Assembly (NCBI GenBank): GCA_023438115.1
Contig: JAEZEB010000132.1
Coordinates: 1 to 23,340, forward strand
DNA length: 23,340 nucleotides
Direction of reading: 5' to 3'
From: Pseudomonadota bacterium
GTDB lineage: Bacteria > Pseudomonadota > Gammaproteobacteria > Burkholderiales > Burkholderiaceae_C
How positions within the stretch are numbered: the stretch's first letter is position 1; every line of letters begins with the position of its first letter. A program made the position numbers and the translations under genes. This document shows positions 6,721 through 14,543 of this stretch, piece after piece. The notes below the pieces were generated by a model. The model worked only from the letters and a program-made list of their open reading frames with translations, was not told the DNA's origin and did not search any database.

Positions 6721-8904
6721 TCAGAATTCGACGGCGGCGCTGAGGGTGAAGGTGCGCGGCGCACCCACCACCATGTAGCCCTGGCCCGGGTAGCCGCCGG
6801 TCGATGCCCAGTAGTTGCGGTCGGCCAGGTTGTCCACGCGCGCACGCAGCGTGACCAGCTTGCCCTGCACTTCCATGAGGTAGCGGATGCCGGCGTCGAT
6901 GCGGCCGTAGCCGGCCACCTTCAGCGTGTTGGCCGCGTCGGCGTAGCGCGAACCGCCGCCCACCACGCGCGCGTCGAGCGCCAGGCCCTGCACGCCGGGG
7001 ACGTCCCACTCGACACCTACAGAGCCCTGCACCCGCGGCACGCCGATCACCCGCTTGCCGTCGGTGGCGGGATCGCCGGTTTCCACCTGCTCCGCATCGA
7101 GCCAGGTCACGCCGCCCAGCACGCGCAGGCCGCGCCACGGCGCGCCGAAGACGCTCAGCTCGACGCCCTGGTGGCGGTCCTTGCCGCCGTCGGTGAACAG
7201 CTCGCCCGGGCCGCCCACGGCCCGCGGGCGGTCGGTGGAGAAGAGCGCGACGCCGGCGCCGATGTCGCCGCCGTCGTACTTCAGGCCGATCTCCTTCTGC
7301 TTGGCGACGTAGGGCGCCAGTGTCTCGCCGGCGTTGAGCGTGCCGAAGGGCGCGACGTCGCCCTTGCTCAGGCCCTCGATGTAGTTGGCATAGAGCGAAA
7401 CCGCCGGCGTGGCCTTCCACACGACGCTGGCCATGGGGCTGGTGCGGCTCTTGTCGTAGTCCGACACTTCGGCGCCGGTGTTGTTGTCGTACGCCGTGAT
7501 GCGCATCTGCTGGTGGCGCGCGCCCAGCGTCAGCAGCACGGTGTCGCCGGCCAGCGAGAGCGTGTCGCCGACGGCGTAGCTGGTGAGCCCGATGCGGTTG
7601 GTGCGGCTCGGCGCGTCGAGGTCGCCGCCGCGGAACTCGGTGCCGCTGAACGCGGGCAGCGGCGAGAACACCGGGTTGAACAGGTTGTTCGGCTCGCGGC
7701 TGAAGAAGTCCATCGCGTACGCGTTCTTCTCCAGCGAGCGGAAGTGCGAAGCCGCCAGCACCCACTCGTGCCCCACGCTGCCGGTGCGCGCCTTGCCGCG
7801 CATGCCGATCTCGCCCGTGTCGACTTGGTCCTTGCGGCGGTTGTCGAAGCGGTAGGTGTTGCCGTCGCCGTTGGCACCGTTCGTGAGGTTGAAGGTGGCC
7901 AGGCGGTTGGATTCCTCGCTGCGGCGCATGCCGTAGGCGCCCCAGGCGGTGAGGTCCGGGTTCAGGTCCCATTCGCCGCGCAGGGTGCCGAACACGTCGC
8001 GCTCGCTGGAATAGGTCCAGGGCCGGGCGAAGTTGACGTCGGCATCGGGCGTGGGGATGGACGGCGCGCCCTCGGGCGCGACGTTGGGGCGGGTGCGGTC
8101 CAGGCGGTTGTCCTGCCAGCCGATGTCGCCGGAGAGACGCACGTCGCGGCTGCGCCAGTCCAGCCCCACGGCGGCGACGCTGGTCTCGAGTTCTTCCTCG
8201 TCCACGCTGGTGCCGCCGCGGCGGTGGCCCACGTTCACGCGCACGCCGGTGGCGTCGTCGGGGCCGAAGCGGCGCGCGATGTCGGCCGCCGCGTGGCCGT
8301 AGCCGCCGCTGCCCGTGCCCACCGTCACGCGGTTGAGGGGTTCGTTGGGCGCACGCTTGGGCAGCAGGTTGACGGTGCCGCCCAGGCCGTTGCCGCTGGG
8401 CGTGGCGCCGCTGAGGAAGGCGGAGGCGCCGCGCAGCACTTCCACGCGCTCGAACAGCTCGGTGGCGATGTACTGGCGGGGCAGCAGGCTGTACAGGCCG
8501 TTGTAGGCCACGTCGTCCGAGCTCAGGATGAAGCCGCGGATGAAGTACGACTCCTGGAAGTTGCCGAAGCCGCGCGCGACGTTCACGAAGGGATCGCTGC
8601 GCAGCACCTCGCCGACGCTGCGGGCCTGCCGGTCCTGGATCAGTTCGTTGGTGTAGCTGGTGATGGAGAACGGGGTCTCCATGTGGTCGCGCGTTCCCAG
8701 GATGCCGGCGCGGCCGCCGCGGGCCACCTGGCCGCCGGGGAAGGCGGGCGCCAGGCCTTCGGCCGAGGCGTCGGCGCTGGCGTTGACGGTCACCGTCCCC
8801 AGCGTGGGCGTGGCGTCGCCGGTGGAAGGAGCTCCCTGGCTCCAGGCATTGGAAGCGCCCAGGACGGCGACGGCGAGGCTGCAGGCTGAGAGGCGAAAAC
8901 GCAT
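6721..8904 (-). CDS. TonB-dependent siderophore receptor (second)
   Basis: A 727-residue outer-membrane receptor. The signal peptide ends near residues 20-22 (LGASNAWS). The TonB-box-like stretch TLGTVTVNA is at about 34-42, and the plug domain spans about 72-185 with METPFSITSYTNELI, ESYFIRGFILSSDDVAYNGL and RVEVLRGASAFLSG. The remainder is a barrel ending in the aromatic AAVEF. It resembles ferrichrome/coprogen-type receptors but is clearly distinct from the other receptor in this cluster. The ATG at 8902-8904 directly precedes the signal peptide; the open frame continuing upstream is antisense to the FTR1 gene. It is the first gene of the minus-strand iron cluster, just downstream of a Fur-box-like site. 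Confidence 0.94.
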   Translation of the reverse strand: MRFRLSACSLAVAVLGASNAWSQGAPSTGDATPTLGTVTVNASADASAEGLAPAFPGGQVARGGRAGILGTRDHMETPFSITSYTNELIQDRQARSVGEVLRSDPFVNVARGFGNFQESYFIRGFILSSDDVAYNGLYSLLPRQYIATELFERVEVLRGASAFLSGATPSGNGLGGTVNLLPKRAPNEPLNRVTVGTGSGGYGHAAADIARRFGPDDATGVRVNVGHRRGGTSVDEEELETSVAAVGLDWRSRDVRLSGDIGWQDNRLDRTRPNVAPEGAPSIPTPDADVNFARPWTYSSERDVFGTLRGEWDLNPDLTAWGAYGMRRSEESNRLATFNLTNGANGDGNTYRFDNRRKDQVDTGEIGMRGKARTGSVGHEWVLAASHFRSLEKNAYAMDFFSREPNNLFNPVFSPLPAFSGTEFRGGDLDAPSRTNRIGLTSYAVGDTLSLAGDTVLLTLGARHQQMRITAYDNNTGAEVSDYDKSRTSPMASVVWKATPAVSLYANYIEGLSKGDVAPFGTLNAGETLAPYVAKQKEIGLKYDGGDIGAGVALFSTDRPRAVGGPGELFTDGGKDRHQGVELSVFGAPWRGLRVLGGVTWLDAEQVETGDPATDGKRVIGVPRVQGSVGVEWDVPGVQGLALDARVVGGGSRYADAANTLKVAGYGRIDAGIRYLMEVQGKLVTLRARVDNLADRNYWASTGGYPGQGYMVVGAPRTFTLSAAVEF

Positions 8905-8953
8905 TTCTTGGCTTTGTTGGTGTGGGAATCGCGGCAGGCGGGGCACTTTAACA

Positions 8954-8972
8954 GATAATGAGAACGATTCGT
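8954..8972. promoter_or_regulatory. Fur box (iron-responsive operator), divergent
   Basis: GATAATGAGAACGATTCGT matches the 19-base Fur consensus GATAATGATAATCATTATC at about 12 positions, with the left half perfect through GATAATGA. AT-rich sequence of this kind stands out in otherwise GC-rich DNA. It lies between the start of the second TonB receptor (8904, minus) and the start of the cytochrome c-FTR1 gene (9003, plus), so one Fur dimer or pair could repress both in iron-replete cells. Confidence 0.8.
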
Positions 8973-9002
8973 ATTTGCGGCGTGGCTGGTACACAGCGCT
9001 CG

Positions 9003-10959
9003 ATGAAGTCCCTCCTGCATTCCGCGCGGCTTGCGCGGAACTTCGCTTCCCTCTTCGGACTGGTGCTCCTGCTGTGCGCGCAGCTGCCCGCGCTGGCCGC
9101 GCCCAGCGACGCCGAGAAGGCGCAGACCGTGATCCACATGCTCGATTACGTCGGCGTGGACTACCCCGAGTTCGTGCAGGACGGCAAGGTGCTGGACGAA
9201 GCCGAATACCTGGAGCAGAAGGAATTCGCCGCGCAGTCGCTCGACTTGCTGAAGCAGTTGCCCGAGCATGCGCAGAAGCCGCAACTGCTCGCGAAAGCCG
9301 GCGAACTGCTGGCACGCATCGAGGCGAAGGCGCCCGGCGCGGAGGTTTCAAGCCTTGCCGCCGACGTGCGTGGCGAAGTGATGCGCATGTACAAGCTGGC
9401 CCGTCGCCCCCCGCGCGGCGCCTGATCTCGCGCGGGCGGCGTCGCTGTTCCAGGCGCAGTGCGCTTCCTGCCACGGGGCGCAGGGCCGCGGCGACGGCCC
9501 GGCCGCGCCGGGCATGGAGCCGGCGCCGAGCAACTTCCACGACGCCGCGCGCATGCAGCAGCGCAGCATCCACGGCCTGTACAACACCATCAGCCTGGGC
9601 GTGAACGGCACGCCCATGCGCGGCTTCGGCGAGCTGAGCGAAGCCGATCGCTGGGCGCTGGCCTTCCTCGCGGCCGGCCTGCGGACCACGCCCGAGGAAT
9701 CGAAGCAAGGCGAGGCGCTGTGGAACGCCGGCACCGGCAAGGCGCAGTTCCCCGACCTCAAGTCGGTGGTGATGCCCGCGCCGGGCGAGGTGGCGGCGGG
9801 CGGCGCGGAGCTGGGCGCCGTGCACGCCTGGCTGGTGCAGCATCCGCAGGCGGTCACGGCCGGTGCGCCGTCGCCGGTCGCCTTCACGCGCGAGCGACTG
9901 GCGCGGGCCGTGGAGGCCTTGCGCGCGGGTGAGCGCGAAGCCGCGCGCCAGCACGCCATCACCGCCTACTTGGAAGGCTTCGAGCTGGTGGAGGCCGCGC
10001 TGGACAACATCGACGCGCCGCTGCGCCAGGGCATCGAGCGCGAGATGATCGCGCTGCGCGCCGCCATCAGCGATGGCGAGCCCGCCGATGCGGTCGCCGC
10101 ACGCGTCGAGCGCATCGAGGACCTGCTGGCCGACGCCGACGACAAGCTATCCGGCGAGGGGCTCTCCGCCACCGCCGCCTTCCTCGCCTCGCTGCTGATC
10201 CTGCTGCGTGAAGGCCTGGAGGCGATCCTGGTGCTGGCGGCGATCGGTGCCTTCGTGGCCAAGACCGGCCGCCGCGATGCGCTGCCTTACGTGCACGCCG
10301 GCTGGATCGGCGCGGTGGTGCTGGGCGTGCTGACCTGGTTCGCCGCGACCTACCTCTTCACCATCTCCGGCGCCAACCGCGAACTGACCGAAGGGATCAC
10401 CGCGCTGCTGGCCGCGACGATGCTGCTGTACGTGGGCTGGTGGCTGCACGGCAAGTCGTACGCGCAGGCCTGGAACACCTTCATCCGCGAGCAGGTCACC
10501 ACCGCGCTGGGCAAGCGCACGCTGTGGGCGATGGCGGGCGTGTCCTTCCTCGCCGTGTACCGCGAGCTGTTCGAGATCGTCCTGTTCTACCAGACGCTGT
10601 GGGTGCAGGCCGGCCCGCAAGGGCAAGGCGCGGTGCTGTGGGGCATGGCCGCGGCGTCGCTGCTGCTGGCGGTGATCGGCGGCGCCATCCTGAAGTACAG
10701 CGTGCGGCTGCCGATCGGACTTTTCTTCGGCGTCACCTCCGCGCTGCTGGCGGTGCTGGCCGTGGTGTTCGTCGGCAACGGCATCGCGGCGCTGCAGGAG
10801 GCTGGCGTGGTGCACGCGAGTCTGGTCGCCTTCCCGGAAGTGGCGCTGCTGGGCATCCACCCGACGGTGCAAGGCCTTCTTGCGCAGCTCGCGGCGCTGC
10901 TGCTGGTGGTGGGCGGCTTCGCCTGGACCCGGCGCCGGCTGCGGCTCGCCGCGGCCTGA
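9003..10959 (+). pseudogene. Cytochrome c / FTR1-family iron permease, frameshifted
   Basis: Two frames together encode one familiar protein: signal peptide, N-terminal domain, cytochrome c domain, then FTR1 iron permease. Frame one (9003-9425) has the signal peptide MKSLLHSARLARNFASLFGL ending near PALA, then QTVIHMLDYVGVDYPEFVQDG, and stops at 9423-9425. The other frame continues without a stop: PDLARAASLFQAQCASCHGA with the heme-c motif CASCH at 9460-9474, then the permease. Removing one C from the six-C run at 9407-9412 restores a continuous frame (KLARRPRAAPDLARAASL). The gap has no new ribosome site, so the break is a sequencing error, a real mutation, or slippage. The ATG at 9003 is preferred over 8958, which lies inside the Fur box. 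Confidence 0.85.
9514..10959 (+). CDS. FTR1 permease half of the frameshifted gene
   Basis: This is the intact downstream open frame of 481 residues from the first ATG after the frameshift. That ATG lies inside the cytochrome c domain and has no convincing ribosome site, so it is probably not a natural start. The part from about residue 210 is a seven-helix FTR1/EfeU-type iron permease. Both hallmark iron-binding RExxE motifs are present: REGLE (10207-10221) and RELFE (10561-10575). The domain between the heme motif and the permease is helical and charged, as in relatives. It converges with the MarC-family gene, leaving six bases between stops. Confidence 0.7.
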   Translation: MEPAPSNFHDAARMQQRSIHGLYNTISLGVNGTPMRGFGELSEADRWALAFLAAGLRTTPEESKQGEALWNAGTGKAQFPDLKSVVMPAPGEVAAGGAELGAVHAWLVQHPQAVTAGAPSPVAFTRERLARAVEALRAGEREAARQHAITAYLEGFELVEAALDNIDAPLRQGIEREMIALRAAISDGEPADAVAARVERIEDLLADADDKLSGEGLSATAAFLASLLILLREGLEAILVLAAIGAFVAKTGRRDALPYVHAGWIGAVVLGVLTWFAATYLFTISGANRELTEGITALLAATMLLYVGWWLHGKSYAQAWNTFIREQVTTALGKRTLWAMAGVSFLAVYRELFEIVLFYQTLWVQAGPQGQGAVLWGMAAASLLLAVIGGAILKYSVRLPIGLFFGVTSALLAVLAVVFVGNGIAALQEAGVVHASLVAFPEVALLGIHPTVQGLLAQLAALLLVVGGFAWTRRRLRLAAA

Positions 10960-10965
10960 GCGCCT

Positions 10966-11613
10966 TCAGAGCGGCGCGGTGCGGCCGAGGACGGGGAACA
11001 GCTTGCCCAGTCCCTCGGCCATCACCTCCACCGCGAGCGCCGCGAGGATCAGGCCCATCAGCCGCGTCAGCACGTTGATGCCGGTCTGCCCCAGCGCGCG
11101 GGCGATGGGATGGGCGAGGCCGAAGGAGATGGCGGTCACGAGGGCGATCACCACGCCATAGCCCACCAGCGTCGCCAGCTGCAGCCAGTTCTGCGCGCGC
11201 TCGGCGAAGATCACCACCGTCGACATCGTGGCCGGCCCCGTGAGCAGCGGGATCGTCAGCGGCACCACGGCGATGCTGGCCCCCATGGCCGCCTTCTCGG
11301 CGCCTTCCTCCAGCGCGTTGGTGGCGGGCTTCACTTCGGCCGGCTTGGCGTTCAGCATGTTCAGCGCGCTGATCAGCAGCAGCATGCCCCCGCCCACCTG
11401 GAAGCTCGCGAGCGAGATGCCGAAGAACTCCAGGATGCGGATGCCCAGCAGCGCGCTGGCGGCGATCACCAGGAAGGCCGTGAACGAGGCGACCACGATC
11501 GTGTGCCGCCGGTGCGCGCTGGAGAAACCGTGCGTGTAGTGGATGAAGAAGGGGATGATCGCCGGCGGATTGACGATGGCCAGCAGCGTGATGAGGGCCT
11601 TGAAGGAATCCAT
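10966..11613 (-). CDS. MarC-family integral membrane protein
   Basis: A 215-residue inner-membrane protein with about six hydrophobic helices. The family signature is present: the N-terminal LITLLAIVNPPAIIPFFIHY (proline pair in helix one), a central VPLTIPLLTGPATMSTVVIF and a C-terminal NVLTRLMGLILAALAVEVMA. Length fits the family (about 200-220). The molecular function of MarC proteins is not established; the original link to multiple antibiotic resistance was not upheld. The start ATG (11611-11613) shares its last base with the stop of the MaoC gene, so the two are translationally coupled. It is the last gene of SDR-MaoC-MarC. Confidence 0.92.
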   Translation of the reverse strand: MDSFKALITLLAIVNPPAIIPFFIHYTHGFSSAHRRHTIVVASFTAFLVIAASALLGIRILEFFGISLASFQVGGGMLLLISALNMLNAKPAEVKPATNALEEGAEKAAMGASIAVVPLTIPLLTGPATMSTVVIFAERAQNWLQLATLVGYGVVIALVTAISFGLAHPIARALGQTGINVLTRLMGLILAALAVEVMAEGLGKLFPVLGRTAPL

Positions 11614-12110
11614 CAGGCGCCGCGCTCGGCGTCCAGGCGCGCGAGTTCCTCCGCGGTGGCCGGATGGCGGCGGCGGAAGAATCCGTAGCCTTCCATCTCC
11701 AGCACCCGGTCGCCGTCCTGGTTGAACATCTCCCAGCGCGAGCGCACGATGCCCGTGTCGGCCCGCTTGCGCAGCGCCCGCGACTCCAGGATGGTGTGGC
11801 GCAGCGACAGCACGTCGCCGGGATACACGGGCTTGAGCCACTTGAGGCTTTCCAGCCCGGGCGAGCCGAGGCTGGTGGAGTGCCGCAGCATGTTGTCGAC
11901 CGTAAGGCGCATGGCCAGCGCGCAGGTGTGCCAGCCGCTCGCGCAGAGGCCGCCGAAGAGCGAGCGGCGGCCCGCCTCCTCGTCCAGGTGGAAGGGTTGC
12001 GGGTCGTACTTGCCCGCGAACTCCTTGATCTCGTCGACGGTGACGCTGGTGGTGCCCAGCTCGCGCACCGAGCCGGCTTGCAGGTCTTCCCAATGGATGG
12101 TGGCGGTCAT
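11613..12110 (-). CDS. MaoC-family (R)-hydratase-like protein
   Basis: A 165-residue hot-dog-fold protein of the MaoC/enoyl-CoA hydratase-2 type, cytoplasmic. The N-terminal WEDLQAGSVRELGTTSVTVD and the hydratase motif region YDPQPFHLDEEAGRRS (Asp and His as in the R-hydratase catalytic pair) followed by LFGGLCASGWHTCALAM are typical. Members hydrate or dehydrate acyl-CoA thioesters in fatty-acid or polyhydroxyalkanoate metabolism. Its start overlaps the SDR stop by one base (TGATG, 12108-12112), pairing a reductase with a hydratase as expected for consecutive steps on a 3-hydroxyacyl substrate. The exact substrate is unknown. Confidence 0.9.
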   Translation of the reverse strand: MTATIHWEDLQAGSVRELGTTSVTVDEIKEFAGKYDPQPFHLDEEAGRRSLFGGLCASGWHTCALAMRLTVDNMLRHSTSLGSPGLESLKWLKPVYPGDVLSLRHTILESRALRKRADTGIVRSRWEMFNQDGDRVLEMEGYGFFRRRHPATAEELARLDAERGA

Positions 12111-12856
12111 CAGCGGCCTCCGGAGACTTCGAGGAAGGACATGGTGGTGTAGCCGGCTTCGGGCGACAGCAGCCAGACGATGGCTTGCGCCACTTCCTCC
12201 GCCGTGCCGCCGCGCTGCATCGGCACCTGGTGCGCCAGGTCGCGCACGCGGTCGGGCAGGCCGCCGGAAGCGTGGATCTCGGTCTCGATCAGCCCGGGCC
12301 GTACCGCGTTCACGCGGATGCCCTCGCCGCCGACTTCCTTGGCCAGGCCGAGCGTCAGCACGTCGATGGCGCCCTTGGACGCCGCGTAGTCGACGTACTG
12401 GCCGGCGGCGCCCAGGCGCGAGGCGGCGCTGGACACGTTGACGATCGCGCCGCCGCGGCCGCCGTGCTTCGTGCTCATGCGCTGGACCGCCTCGCGCGCG
12501 CAGAGGAAGCTGCCGATCACGTTGATGTCGAACATGCGCTTGAGGCGCTCGAGGCTCATCTCGTCGACGCGCGCCGGCCGGTCGACGATGCCGGCGTTGT
12601 TGACCAGCGCCGTGAGGCGGCCGAGCTTCTCGTCGACTTCGCGGAACACGCGCAGCACCTGCTGCTCGTCGGCGACGTCGCCCTGCACGGCCAGCGCCGT
12701 GCCGCCGGCTTCGCGGATGGCGCGCACGACCCTGTCGGCCGCCGCGGCGTCGCGCGCGTAGTTCACCGCCACGGCGTAGCCCTTGCGCGCCGCCAGCAGG
12801 GCGGTCGCCGCCCCAATGCCCCGGCTGCCGCCGGTGACCAACAGGATCTCGCTCAC
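12110..12856 (-). CDS. SDR-family NAD(P)-dependent oxidoreductase
   Basis: A 248-residue classical short-chain dehydrogenase/reductase. The nucleotide-binding glycine motif TGGSRGIG is at residues 8-15 and NNAG at 86-89. The catalytic set is S143 (VSSAAS), Y157 and K161 (YAASK), and the C-terminal substrate region contains RPGLIETEIHASGG. The start codon is GTG (12854-12856), supported by a GGAGG ribosome site eight bases upstream; no suitable ATG exists. A cofactor preference for NADP is suggested by the serine/arginine in the glycine loop, as in FabG-like enzymes, but this is weak. It heads a three-gene coupled set with MaoC and MarC and is divergent from a dienelactone hydrolase across a 116-base gap. 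Confidence 0.93.
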   Translation of the reverse strand: MSEILLVTGGSRGIGAATALLAARKGYAVAVNYARDAAAADRVVRAIREAGGTALAVQGDVADEQQVLRVFREVDEKLGRLTALVNNAGIVDRPARVDEMSLERLKRMFDINVIGSFLCAREAVQRMSTKHGGRGGAIVNVSSAASRLGAAGQYVDYAASKGAIDVLTLGLAKEVGGEGIRVNAVRPGLIETEIHASGGLPDRVRDLAHQVPMQRGGTAEEVAQAIVWLLSPEAGYTTMSFLEVSGGR

Positions 12857-12972
12857 TGCTTCTCCTCCACGGCCGTGCCCGGCCTGCCGCCATTAAATCA
12901 AAACGCGGCGATTTGACTCCGGCGGACGCCTGAGGGAAGCTCGCGGCCTTCCGCATGACCAAGGAGAGCCGC

Positions 12973-13656
12973 ATGGGCCAGACCACACAACTCCACGCCG
13001 CCGACGGCCAGTCCATCCCCGCCTATGTCGCCGAACCGAAGGGCCAGCCCAAGGGCGGCATCGTCGTGATCCAGGAGATCTTCGGCGTCAACTCGCACAT
13101 CCGCGCCGTCGCCGACGGCTACGCGCAGGACGGCTACCTCGCCATCGCCCCGGAGATCTTCCACCGCGTCAAGCCCGGCGTCGATCTCGGCTACGAACCC
13201 GACGACATGAGCGCCGGCATGGCGCTGAAGGCATCCACCGAAGCGCTGCCGGCGCCCGGCGTGATGCAGGACATCCAGGCCGCGATCCGCCACGTGGCGG
13301 GCGCGGGCAAGGTCGGCATCGTCGGCTTCTGCTACGGCGGCCTGCTCACCTGGCGCTCGGCCGCGCAGCTCGACGGCCTGTCCGCCGCCGTGCCCTACTA
13401 CGGCGGCGGCATGACCACGCCCGACGAGGTGGCTCGCAAGCCGAAGTGCCCGGTGATGGCGCACTTCGGCGAGCAGGACAAGTGGATCTCCATGGAAAGC
13501 GTCGAAGCCTTCCGCAAGGCGCATCCCGAGGTGGAGGTGCACGTGTACGCCGCCAATCACGGCTTCAACTGCGACCAGCGCGGCGCCTGGAACGCCGAGG
13601 CCGCCAAGCTGGCGCGCGAGCGAACGCTGGCCTTCTTCCGCCAGCACGTCGGATGA
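12973..13656 (+). CDS. Dienelactone hydrolase family protein
   Basis: A 227-residue alpha/beta hydrolase with the cysteine-type catalytic triad of dienelactone hydrolases: C120 in GFCYGG, D169 in GEQDKW and H196 in NHGF. The accessory glutamate E35 in QEIFG is also in place. Classical members open dienelactone to maleylacetate in chlorocatechol breakdown; many relatives act on other esters, and no chlorocatechol genes are nearby. The ATG at 12973 is chosen because AAGGAG (12961-12966) lies six bases before it; an in-frame ATG at 12955 precedes this site. No signal peptide. The next gene begins inside its stop (ATGA), so the two are coupled. Confidence 0.93.
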   Translation: MGQTTQLHAADGQSIPAYVAEPKGQPKGGIVVIQEIFGVNSHIRAVADGYAQDGYLAIAPEIFHRVKPGVDLGYEPDDMSAGMALKASTEALPAPGVMQDIQAAIRHVAGAGKVGIVGFCYGGLLTWRSAAQLDGLSAAVPYYGGGMTTPDEVARKPKCPVMAHFGEQDKWISMESVEAFRKAHPEVEVHVYAANHGFNCDQRGAWNAEAAKLARERTLAFFRQHVG

Positions 13657-14543
13657 GCGGGCTGCGGGCCGCCATCGCGGGCCTGCTGGGCGCCGCCCTC
13701 GCGGGGGCGGTGTTCGCGGCCGACTATGCCGGCCCGATCTTCGACGCCCACCTGCACTACAACCAGGAGGCGTGGAACGGCCGCGAGGGCCCGCATCCGC
13801 CGCCGGACGTGCTCGCGCGCATGCAGCGCAGCGGGGTGCGCGCGATCATCGCGAACTCGCGTCCCAACGACGGCACGAAGACGCTGGCGCGGCTGCCGGC
13901 CACGCGGCAGGCCGGCGTCGTGGTCGTTCCGTTCGTGCGCCTGTACCGCGATAGCGCGGACTACACCAACTGGTTCCGCGACGAATCCATCTACACGATG
14001 GTGCAGGCCGAACTCGCGCAGGGCACCGCCGCCGGGCCGTTCCGCGGGATCGGCGAGTTCCACCTCTACGAATCCGCGAATGCCAACGGGCCCGTCGCGC
14101 GCAAGCTGATGCAGCTGGCCGAGGAGAAGAACCTCGCCGTGCTGGCGCACGTGGACGACGAGGCCGTGGACCTGCTGATGGCGCACACGGCTTCGCAAGG
14201 CGCGAAGCTGCGCCTGGTCTGGGCGCACACCGGCATCGGCGGCACGCCGGCCGCGCGGGTCGACCAGATGCTGGCGCGCTATCCGCTGCTGATGGGCGAA
14301 CTCTCCTACCGCCCGGGGCTCACCTGCGAAGGCGGGCGCCTGTGCCCGGAATGGCGGCAGCTGTTGCTGAAATATCCCGACCGCTTCCTGCTCGGCTCCG
14401 ACACCTGGATCAACCAGCGCTGGCAAGCCTACGAGGACAACATGAAGGCCTACCGCACCTGGCTCGGCGACCTGCCGGCCGACGTGGCGCGCCGCATCGC
14501 CTGGGACAACGGCGCGCGGATGTTCGGCCTCGCGACCCCATGA
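13653..14543 (+). CDS. Exported amidohydrolase-family protein
   Basis: A 296-residue metal-dependent TIM-barrel hydrolase of the amidohydrolase_2 type. The N-terminus MSGLRAAIAGLLGAALAGAV followed by FAADYAG is a Sec signal peptide, so the enzyme is probably periplasmic. Barrel motifs in order: FDAHLHYN (metal-binding HxH), GEFHLYES, LAHVDDEAVD, VWAHTGIGG and LGSDTW (metal-binding Asp). Substrate is not predictable. It overlaps the dienelactone hydrolase upstream and the GST downstream by four bases each, an unusual coupling of an exported enzyme with two apparently cytoplasmic ones. Confidence 0.9.
   Translation: MSGLRAAIAGLLGAALAGAVFAADYAGPIFDAHLHYNQEAWNGREGPHPPPDVLARMQRSGVRAIIANSRPNDGTKTLARLPATRQAGVVVVPFVRLYRDSADYTNWFRDESIYTMVQAELAQGTAAGPFRGIGEFHLYESANANGPVARKLMQLAEEKNLAVLAHVDDEAVDLLMAHTASQGAKLRLVWAHTGIGGTPAARVDQMLARYPLLMGELSYRPGLTCEGGRLCPEWRQLLLKYPDRFLLGSDTWINQRWQAYEDNMKAYRTWLGDLPADVARRIAWDNGARMFGLATP

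Noticed and set aside
7171..8889. A 572-codon open frame opposite the second TonB receptor
   Set aside because: Same GC-frame artefact; no domain and no ribosome site.
8905..9954. 350-codon extension of the second TonB receptor upstream of its signal peptide
   Set aside because: It would bury the signal peptide and overlaps the FTR1 gene on the other strand.
10966..11613. Multiple antibiotic resistance gene (marC)
   Set aside because: Family name only; a resistance role is not supported.
12890..12920. Operator from the AAATC...GATTT inverted repeat in the SDR/hydrolase gap
   Set aside because: Arms are only five bases with a ten-base spacer, and no neighbouring regulator gene supports it.
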